From Myxococcus terminator_A (lineage in GTDB: Bacteria; Myxococcota; Myxococcia; Myxococcales; Myxococcaceae): 64,000 bases of DNA. Numbering within the stretch: the first letter of the stretch is position 1; every line of letters starts with the position of its first letter. The DNA is taken from contig JBLZWL010000089.1 in assembly GCA_049194865.1 (NCBI GenBank), positions 62,001-126,000 on the forward strand, given 5' to 3'. The position numbers and the translations under genes are program-made. The notes under the pieces are model-generated. The model searched no databases. It was not told the DNA's origin and saw nothing but the letters and a program-made list of their open reading frames with translations. Below, one piece after another: positions 57,709 to 64,000 of this stretch.

Positions 57709-60405
57709 ATGCCTTCCGCCCTGACCGCCTCCGAGATTCGCGAGGCGTTCCTCAAGTTCTTCGAGGAGCGTGGACACCGCCGCGTCCCCTCCTCCTCACT
57801 GGTGCCGGCGAACGACCCGACCCTGCTGTTCACCAACGCGGGCATGGTCCAGTTCAAGGATGTCTTCACCGGCCGCGAGCGGCGCGACTACCAGCGCGCC
57901 ACCACGTCGCAGAAGTGCGTGCGCGCCGGTGGCAAGCACAACGACCTCGACAACGTGGGCTACACGGCCCGGCACCACACGTTCTTCGAGATGCTCGGCA
58001 ACTTCTCCTTCGGCGACTACTTCAAGGCGGACGCGATTGCGTACGGCTGGGAGTTCGTGACGAAGACGCTCGGGCTCGACAAGGCGCGGCTGTCCATCAC
58101 CGTGTTCAACGGCGAGGACGGCATCCCCTGGGACGAGGAGGCCTTCGAGCTGTGGGCGAAGCAGGGCGTGTCTCGCGACCGCATCTTCAAGCTCGGCAAG
58201 AAGGACAACTTCTGGTCCATGGGCGAGACGGGCCCGTGCGGTCCCTGCTCCGAAATCCACTATCACCAGGGTGACGACATCCCCTGTGTCGAGGAGGCGG
58301 CGGGCCGTCAGTGTCAGAGCGTCGCGTGTGACTGCGACCGGTGGCTCGAAATCTGGAACCTCGTGTTCATGCAGTTCGAGCGCAAGGAGAAGGACGCGCC
58401 GCTGATTCCGCTGCCCAAGCCGTCCATCGACACGGGCGCGGGCCTGGAGCGCATCGCCTCCGTCGTGCAGGGCAAGCGCTCCAACTACGACACGGACCTG
58501 TTCCAGAACATCATCGCGAAGGTCGTCGAGGTCTCCGGAAAGCCCTACTCGCAGGAGACGGGCGCCTCCCACCGCGTCATCGCGGACCACGGCCGCGCGG
58601 CGGCGTTCCTCATCGCGGACGGCGTGCAGCCCTCCAACGAGGGCCGGGGCTACGTCCTGCGCCGCATCATGCGCCGCGCGATTCGCCACGGCACGCTGCT
58701 GGGGCTGGACCAGCTCTTCTTCTTCAAGGTCGTCGACCGCGTCATCGAGGTGATGGGTGACGCGTACCCGGAGCTGCGCGAGAGCCGGCCCTTCCTGCTC
58801 AAGGTCTCCGAGCACGAGGAGGAGAGCTTCCGGCGCACTCTCAGCCGCGGCATGAAGATGATTGAAGAGAGCGTCGCCCGGATGAAGAAGGCGGGCGAGA
58901 CGCTGATGTCCGGCGCGGACGTCTTCCTGCTCCACGGCACCTACGGCTTCCCGTGGGATTTGACGCAGATCATCCTCCGTGAGCACGGGCTCGACGCGGA
59001 CATCCCTGGCTTCGAGGCGGAGCTGGTGAAGGAGGCCGACCGCGGCAAGGGCGGCGAGCTCAACAAGGACAAGGCCGTCGGCGACGTCTACCTCAAGCTC
59101 GTGGAGAAGCTCGGGACCACGGAGTTCCTCGGCTACGAGGGCGAGGGGCACGAGGGCGAGGGCAGCGTCCGCGCGATGATTCGCGACGGCGTGGAGGTCA
59201 TCCAGGCGTCGAAGGGTGACAAGGTGGAGCTGGTGCTGGACCGGACGCCCTTCTACGGCGAGTCCGGCGGTCAGCTCGGCGACAGCGGCAACATCATCGG
59301 CCACGGCGGCAAGGCAGTGGCGCAGGTGAAGGACGCGCAGCGCCCGGTGCCAGGCCTCATCGTCCACTCCGTGGAAGTCACCGAGGGGACGTTCAAGGTC
59401 GGCGACATGGTGCAGACCGCGGTGGACGTGGAGCGCCGCAAGGCCATCCGCGCGAACCACTCCGCGACGCACCTGCTGCACAAGGCGCTCAAGCTGGTGC
59501 TGGGCGAGCACGTGAAGCAGGCGGGCTCCGTCGTGGCGCCGGACCTCCTGCGCTTCGACTTCTCGCACTTCGGGCCCGTCACGTCCGAGCAGGCGGAGAA
59601 GGTCGAGGACCTGGTCAACGGCTGGATTCGCGACAACGCCGCGGCCGAGACGCGCGTCATGGCGCTCGAGGACGCGAAGAAGTCCGGCGCGGTGGCCATG
59701 TTCGGCGAGAAGTACGGCGAGACGGTGCGCGTCGTCACCGTGCACCCGGAGTCCACCGAGCTGTGCGGCGGCACGCACGTGCGGCGCAGCGGCGACATCG
59801 GACTGTTCAAGCTCTCCAGCGAGAGCGGCGTGGCGTCCGGCGTGCGCCGCATCATCGCGCTCACGGGCGTGGGCGCGCTCCAGCACGTGCGGGAGCAGGA
59901 GCACGAGCTGCGCAAGGCGGCCGAGCTCTTGAAGACGTCCCCCAAGGACGTCGCCAAGCGCGTGGAAGCGGCGCAGAAGCGCGTGAAGGAGCTGGAGCGC
60001 AAGGTCGAGGAAGTGTCCGTGAAGGCGCAGACGGCTGGCAGCAAGGACCTGCTGGAGCAGGCGCGCGACGTCAACGGCATGAAGGTGCTCGCCACGCGGG
60101 TGGACCCGGCGGACGACAAGGTGTTCCGAGGCATGGCGGACCAGCTTCGCGACCGCATGAGCTCCGGCATCATCGCCATCGGCGGCGAGAAGGACGGCCG
60201 CGCCATCATCCTCGTCGCGCTGACGAAGGACGTGGTGGCCAAGGGCCTGAGCGCGGGTGACCTCGTGCGCGAGATGGCCAAGGAAGTCGGCGGCAAGGGC
60301 GGCGGCAAGGCCGACATGGCACAGGCCGGCGGCCCCGACGCGTCGAAGCTGCCCGTGGCGCTGGAGAAGCTGTACGAGCTGGTGAAGGGAGCGGGCAACG
60401 CGTGA
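57709..60405 (+). CDS. alaS: Alanyl-tRNA synthetase
   Basis: 898 residues. Aminoacylation domain (motif 1 FFEERGHRRVPSSSLVPAND, motif 2 around RQ/KCVRAGGKHNDLDNVGYTARHHTFFEMLGNFSFGDYF, motif 3 EGRGYVLRRIMRRAIRHG), editing domain with AlaX-type HANHSATHLLH (about 590) and the zinc Cys/His of CGGTHV, C-terminal C-Ala oligomerisation domain. Length is typical. Start ATG 57709 gives the conserved MPSALTASEIREAFL. Confidence 0.98.
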   Translation: MPSALTASEIREAFLKFFEERGHRRVPSSSLVPANDPTLLFTNAGMVQFKDVFTGRERRDYQRATTSQKCVRAGGKHNDLDNVGYTARHHTFFEMLGNFSFGDYFKADAIAYGWEFVTKTLGLDKARLSITVFNGEDGIPWDEEAFELWAKQGVSRDRIFKLGKKDNFWSMGETGPCGPCSEIHYHQGDDIPCVEEAAGRQCQSVACDCDRWLEIWNLVFMQFERKEKDAPLIPLPKPSIDTGAGLERIASVVQGKRSNYDTDLFQNIIAKVVEVSGKPYSQETGASHRVIADHGRAAAFLIADGVQPSNEGRGYVLRRIMRRAIRHGTLLGLDQLFFFKVVDRVIEVMGDAYPELRESRPFLLKVSEHEEESFRRTLSRGMKMIEESVARMKKAGETLMSGADVFLLHGTYGFPWDLTQIILREHGLDADIPGFEAELVKEADRGKGGELNKDKAVGDVYLKLVEKLGTTEFLGYEGEGHEGEGSVRAMIRDGVEVIQASKGDKVELVLDRTPFYGESGGQLGDSGNIIGHGGKAVAQVKDAQRPVPGLIVHSVEVTEGTFKVGDMVQTAVDVERRKAIRANHSATHLLHKALKLVLGEHVKQAGSVVAPDLLRFDFSHFGPVTSEQAEKVEDLVNGWIRDNAAAETRVMALEDAKKSGAVAMFGEKYGETVRVVTVHPESTELCGGTHVRRSGDIGLFKLSSESGVASGVRRIIALTGVGALQHVREQEHELRKAAELLKTSPKDVAKRVEAAQKRVKELERKVEEVSVKAQTAGSKDLLEQARDVNGMKVLATRVDPADDKVFRGMADQLRDRMSSGIIAIGGEKDGRAIILVALTKDVVAKGLSAGDLVREMAKEVGGKGGGKADMAQAGGPDASKLPVALEKLYELVKGAGNA

Positions 60406-61067
60406 GCGCTCGCTCTCCCTTCGCCCTGGCGCCGGTGGCGTGCCTCCTGGCTGCGGCCCTCCTCACCGGGGGCTGCACGAAGGAGGAGCCCGCGCCCTCG
60501 TCCCTGGGCACGGCGGATGAGCGCACGCTCCAGAAGCTGCGGCAGGAAGTGGACCGGGTGAACCAGGGGGGCCGCCCGGCGCAGGGCCCCGAGGCCACCC
60601 GGGGCGCACCGAACGCCCAGCTCGCGGGACTCGCCGCGGGACTGGAAGAGGCCGCGCCCCGGCAGTTGGGCGTGCCCGAAGGCAACAACACGGTGCATGT
60701 GGACACGGTGGCGGTGAAGCTGACCGGGCTGGAGTCCTCTCACTCGGCGAAGGGCTCGGGGAAGATGAGCGTGACGACGGAGGAGCTGTTCCTCCGGGTG
60801 CAGTTCGTCACGCAGAACGTGGGCCCCGCGCCCGTGACGCTGGACCTGGAGTCGGCCACGGTGGTGGACGCGCAAGGCGCGTCGTTCGCGGTGGCGAGGG
60901 ACGCACAGGTGCTCGCCGGCACGCGTCCCCTGCGCCGGACCTGGGCCCCTGAAGAGCGCGCCGACGTAGTGCTCCTGTTCGAGCTCCCCCCGCCGGCCCT
61001 GCGGGAAGGTGCCCTGCACCTGGTCATGCAAGGGACGGGGGGAGAGGTGCGGATCCCCCTGCGATGA
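60402..61067 (+). CDS. Putative lipoprotein, unknown function
   Basis: 221 residues from GTG 60402, which overlaps the alaS stop. Lipoprotein signal MSARSPFALAPVACLLAAALLTGGC with Cys25. The mature part has a short helix then a beta-rich domain (about 100-220) of the DUF4352-like immunoglobulin type: VKLTGLESSH, LRVQFVTQNVGPAPVTLDLESATVVDAQG. Translationally coupled to alaS upstream and to the PilZ-Hsp70 gene downstream (ATGA), so it probably works with the latter. Confidence 0.75.
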   Translation: MSARSPFALAPVACLLAAALLTGGCTKEEPAPSSLGTADERTLQKLRQEVDRVNQGGRPAQGPEATRGAPNAQLAGLAAGLEEAAPRQLGVPEGNNTVHVDTVAVKLTGLESSHSAKGSGKMSVTTEELFLRVQFVTQNVGPAPVTLDLESATVVDAQGASFAVARDAQVLAGTRPLRRTWAPEERADVVLLFELPPPALREGALHLVMQGTGGEVRIPLR

Positions 61068-64000
61068 GCGGGCTTGTGTCCAAGCTGCTTCCGCTGCGCA
61101 TCCGCCTCCCGTACAGCACGGAGGAGGAGTTCATCGACAAGTACGGCTCGAACGTGGCGCGCGGAGGCGTGTTCGTCGCCACGCGCGCGCTGAAGCCCGA
61201 GGGCACGGGGCTGGCGTTCGAGTTCGTCCTCGCGGACGGCAGCCGGTTGCTGCGCGGCGAGGGCGTGGTGGTGAAGGCGCAGGTGGACGCGGGCGTCGGG
61301 CGCTCTGGGATGACGGTGCGCTTCGTGAAGCTGGACGCCGCGAGCAAGGCGCTCGTCGACCGCGTGGTCGCGCGTCGTGCCGCGCCCGAGCCACAGCAGA
61401 CAGTCCCCGGACTGGTTCGCAAGACGCAGGCACCCAAGCCGGTTGCGCCACGCGCGCCTGAGCCACCCGAGCCGCCCGCGCAGGTTCCGGCGGAGTCCCA
61501 GGACGACCGCTTCGCGGCCGAGGCCGAAAGTCCTGCTGGTGCCACGGAGACAGAACAACGTGGCCACTTCGCGGCCGAAAGCTCCGCGTCCTCGGAGGCG
61601 TCCTCCTTCGCGCCCGAGAGCGACGACTCCGCGCAAGGTGGGCTCTTTCCCTCCGATAGCGACGACACCACGGGGACACCTCCAAGCGGCCACTTCGCTC
61701 CCTCGAGCGATGAAGGCGAGACGCCCCGCACGGCCCCGAGCCAGCACAGCGCCGTAGACGCGCGGCACGTCGAGGACACCGGTCCTGGCCTGTCTGCCGA
61801 AGCGGAACCGCCAGCGGCACACCCTGACGACGGTGCGTTGTCAGACGAGGCGGCGCTCAACGCGAGTGCGGCGGTCGCCGATGAGTCCTCGGGATTCGGG
61901 AACGCGCTTGAGCCGACGTCGCCCGCGAGGGCGGAGAGTGCCGAGGCCACCGCATCCGCCCCCCCTGCTGACAGCGCGCTCGCCGCTGACGAGGAGCGCG
62001 AACTCGACTTCGACATCACCGCGAGCTTGTTTGACTCCGATGAGGACGAGCCCTCGTCCGGGAGTGCGCCGAGCACCGGCACCGTCTCGACGGAGCAGTC
62101 CTCACAGGCGACGGCGGAGAGCTTCCCGGATACAGGGGTAGCGAGGTCCACCCGCGACCTCCTCCCTTCATCGGAGTCATCGGCGAGCGCGGTGAGTGCA
62201 CCGGAGTCCGGCGCGGACACTGCGACTGACGCTTTCGTCCAGGAGCACGACGCCCTCACGCGGGACGCGACCTCGGATGCAACCACCGAGGAACAGGCCT
62301 CGACCTTCGAGTCCTCGTCGACTGACGCGGGTGCAGCGGTCTCGAGCCTCGAAGCGGAGACCTCCGCGACTGTCACCACCGAAGCCTCCCCGCACCTCTC
62401 TGGTGAGGGAAGCTCGGACACCACCGAGGACACGTCTTCCGAGGTGCCTTGGTTCGGGACACCGGAGACCCCAGCGTGGGAGGCCAATCCCGCCGAGGTG
62501 GCCACCCCCACCCTTCGCGATGCGTCCACCGGCCTGACTCCAGGGGCCGAGGACGAGGCTTCGTCTTTCAGCCCGCGGGGCATCGACGAAGAACGCGCCG
62601 AGCCAGCGAACACCTCGGAAGCACCGATTCGCGCGGACGAACCATCGTCTCGCGTTGAGTCGATTTCCACGACGGGTGTTCACGCGTCCTCGTCGCCCAT
62701 CGAGTCCACGAGCGACACAGACCCGTGGGGCATCAAGACAAGCTCCATCGGCACTGAAACAACCGCCACGGAAGCGGCCTCGACCCAGTCACTCGCGGCG
62801 AGTGGCGAGTCCACCTTCGCCACCGACACGGACCCGCTGGCGCGTATCGAGTCGACGACCACCAACGCCTCTTCAGTCGACACGGCGCATATCGAGGCCA
62901 ACGCCGGCACCGATGTGGAGTCCACGGCAGCGGCACTGCCTCGCACCGAGAACGCGGCATCCGCGGCAGCGCAAGAGACCTCGGCCCCGACGGAGCCACT
63001 CGCCAATACAGGGCTCCTGGCGTCCACGGACACGGCGTCCCCTGCTCGAACTGAGCCATCAGACGCCCCGTCTGCGAACGAAACACCCGGGTCCAACACC
63101 GACACGGATGCAACGGCGACAGGGACAGCAACCTCGGGTCCAATAACCGCGCAGGTCTCCACGGAGCCCACTGCCCCTGGCTCGTCCGAGACACGAAGCG
63201 ACGCCAGTGAGCCCACCTCCGCGACGGCGACAGGTGCACCCACGGCGCTCGCCGAGCAAAGCCCGACGGAGCCCACCGCCCTCAGCGACACCGAGGTGCG
63301 CGCCACCTCCAGCGAGTCCACCGCCGCGACGGCGACAGGTGCACCCACGGCGCCCGCCGAGCAAAGCCCGACGGAGCCCACCGCCCTCAGCGACACCGAG
63401 GCGCGCACCAACTCCAGCGAGTCCACCGCCGCGACGGCGACAGGTGCACCCACGGCGCTCGCCGAGCAAAGCCCGGCGGAGCCCACCGCGCTCAGCGCCA
63501 CCGAGGCACGCGCCACCTCCAGCGAGTCCACCGCCGCAACGGAAGCACCGGCCTCCGTTACTCAGCCTGCTACCCCAGCCGAGCAAGCACCCACGACGCT
63601 GGCCTTTCAAGCCAGCAACACGGGTTCGGCCGAAGCCACCGCCCAGGCACCAGGGGCCACCACACCCTCCCCTGCGCGCACGGAGCCCACCCCCACCACG
63701 TCTCCGCGCCCCATCACCGAGGCGCGCACCGAGCCCACCGAAGCACCCGCCCCCCAGGACGTCGACACCGCGCGCAATCGCCGCCGTGCGCTCCTCGATG
63801 TCCCTGTCTCCGCGCCCTCCACCTCTCCCGCCATTCCGGAGGTGGTGCTCGGCATCGACCTGGGCACCTCGCACGCGCGGGTCGCTGTCTTCCACGAAGG
63901 CGTCGCTCGACTCGTTCCACTCCCGGGAACGGACGGCAACGAGCTACCCGCGCTCGTCGCGGTGGACGGCAGTGACGAACTGCTCGTCGGCCCCTCCGCG
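61064..64000 (+). CDS. PilZ-like / Hsp70 (DnaK-family) fusion protein with a long linker, 3' end outside window
   Basis: 979 codons are visible and open throughout; the gene continues past the right edge. Residues about 8-103 are a PilZ-like domain of the myxobacterial TIGR02266 type (RLPYSTEEEFIDKYGSNVARGGVFVAT). Residues about 110-925 are a low-complexity Ser/Thr/Ala/Glu/Pro linker with a three-copy 35-residue repeat near 63.2-63.5 kb. At about 925 the Hsp70 ATPase domain starts (VLGIDLGTSHARVAVFHEG, phosphate 1). c-di-GMP binding is uncertain because the RxxxR arginines are not obvious. A chaperone or polar scaffold role is inference. Confidence 0.85.
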   Translation, partial: MSGLVSKLLPLRIRLPYSTEEEFIDKYGSNVARGGVFVATRALKPEGTGLAFEFVLADGSRLLRGEGVVVKAQVDAGVGRSGMTVRFVKLDAASKALVDRVVARRAAPEPQQTVPGLVRKTQAPKPVAPRAPEPPEPPAQVPAESQDDRFAAEAESPAGATETEQRGHFAAESSASSEASSFAPESDDSAQGGLFPSDSDDTTGTPPSGHFAPSSDEGETPRTAPSQHSAVDARHVEDTGPGLSAEAEPPAAHPDDGALSDEAALNASAAVADESSGFGNALEPTSPARAESAEATASAPPADSALAADEERELDFDITASLFDSDEDEPSSGSAPSTGTVSTEQSSQATAESFPDTGVARSTRDLLPSSESSASAVSAPESGADTATDAFVQEHDALTRDATSDATTEEQASTFESSSTDAGAAVSSLEAETSATVTTEASPHLSGEGSSDTTEDTSSEVPWFGTPETPAWEANPAEVATPTLRDASTGLTPGAEDEASSFSPRGIDEERAEPANTSEAPIRADEPSSRVESISTTGVHASSSPIESTSDTDPWGIKTSSIGTETTATEAASTQSLAASGESTFATDTDPLARIESTTTNASSVDTAHIEANAGTDVESTAAALPRTENAASAAAQETSAPTEPLANTGLLASTDTASPARTEPSDAPSANETPGSNTDTDATATGTATSGPITAQVSTEPTAPGSSETRSDASEPTSATATGAPTALAEQSPTEPTALSDTEVRATSSESTAATATGAPTAPAEQSPTEPTALSDTEARTNSSESTAATATGAPTALAEQSPAEPTALSATEARATSSESTAATEAPASVTQPATPAEQAPTTLAFQASNTGSAEATAQAPGATTPSPARTEPTPTTSPRPITEARTEPTEAPAPQDVDTARNRRRALLDVPVSAPSTSPAIPEVVLGIDLGTSHARVAVFHEGVARLVPLPGTDGNELPALVAVDGSDELLVGPSA
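63221..63535 (+). repeat. Three tandem 105-bp repeats in the linker
   Basis: Copies at 63221-63325, 63326-63430 and 63431-63535, each 35 codons in frame. Copy 2 differs from copy 1 at four bases and copy 3 at five, so the array is recent or kept uniform. A degenerate start of a fourth copy follows. Confidence 0.92.

Noticed and set aside
57796..62683. Long frames antisense to alaS and to the PilZ-Hsp70 gene
   Set aside because: Composition is biased by the third-position GC of the real plus-strand genes; the plus strand gives alanyl-tRNA synthetase and a continuous PilZ-to-Hsp70 frame.

Overview
The window is a high-GC chromosomal segment that reads as a myxobacterium (Myxococcaceae, close to Myxococcus). 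The evidence is a complete Myxococcus-type type IV pilus (T4P) cluster that includes pilG-H-I and the second two-component pair pilS2/pilR2, a PilQ very like that of M. xanthus with three AMIN domains, a SgmX-type TPR protein, an MglB-like Roadblock protein, and a PilZ-like domain of the type common in myxobacterial proteomes. From memory the gene order follows the M. xanthus DK1622 region around MXAN_5763 to MXAN_5800. Species identity is not established. I see no mobile elements, CRISPR array, rRNA or tRNA.

Layout. 1-11.7 kb (minus strand): a tight five-gene run of sgmX, an ExeA-like AAA ATPase, tamB, a seven-POTRA Omp85 protein and a lipoprotein that is cut by the window edge. 11.9-15.7 kb (minus): accC, accB, efp, a Roadblock/LC7 protein and a lipoprotein. 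15.7-25.5 kb (minus): pilQ, pilP, pilO, pilN, pilM, pilR2, pilS2, pilD. 25.7-29.1 kb (plus): pilA behind a very good sigma-54 promoter, then pilG, pilH, pilI. 29.1-37.9 kb: a block of envelope glycan genes (two polytopic GT-C-type proteins, WecE-like sugar aminotransferase, polyprenyl-phosphate glycosyltransferase, PhyH oxygenase, methyltransferase, WbqC-like protein, GNAT acetyltransferase) lying inside the pil region. 37.9-45.2 kb (minus): pilB, pilT, pilC, pilS, pilR behind a near-consensus sigma-70 promoter; the GNAT and WbqC genes follow pilR closely enough to be co-transcribed. 45.4-64 kb: housekeeping genes (ribF, trmB, dinG, alaS) mixed with signalling proteins and proteins of unknown function. 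The latter include a diguanylate cyclase response regulator, a proline-rich protein ending in an Hfq/Sm-like motif, a cupredoxin lipoprotein, a Uma2-like protein, a HAMP-only membrane protein paired with a HEAT-repeat protein, a histone-H1-like basic protein, a left-handed beta-helix protein, and a PilZ-linker-Hsp70 fusion that runs off the right edge.

How the genes work together. PilB and PilT power pilus extension and retraction through PilC. PilM-N-O-P and the PilQ secretin form the envelope-spanning machine. PilD processes the PilA pilin. PilS/PilR with sigma-54 switch on pilA. PilG-H-I is an ABC transporter needed for pili. SgmX is known in M. xanthus to link polar MglA-GTP to pilus formation. 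The inserted sugar module resembles an undecaprenyl-phosphate-sugar plus GT-C transferase system and may decorate a surface glycan or the pilus; that target is inference. The strongest candidate for something undescribed is the Sm-like protein at 48.7-49.9 kb.
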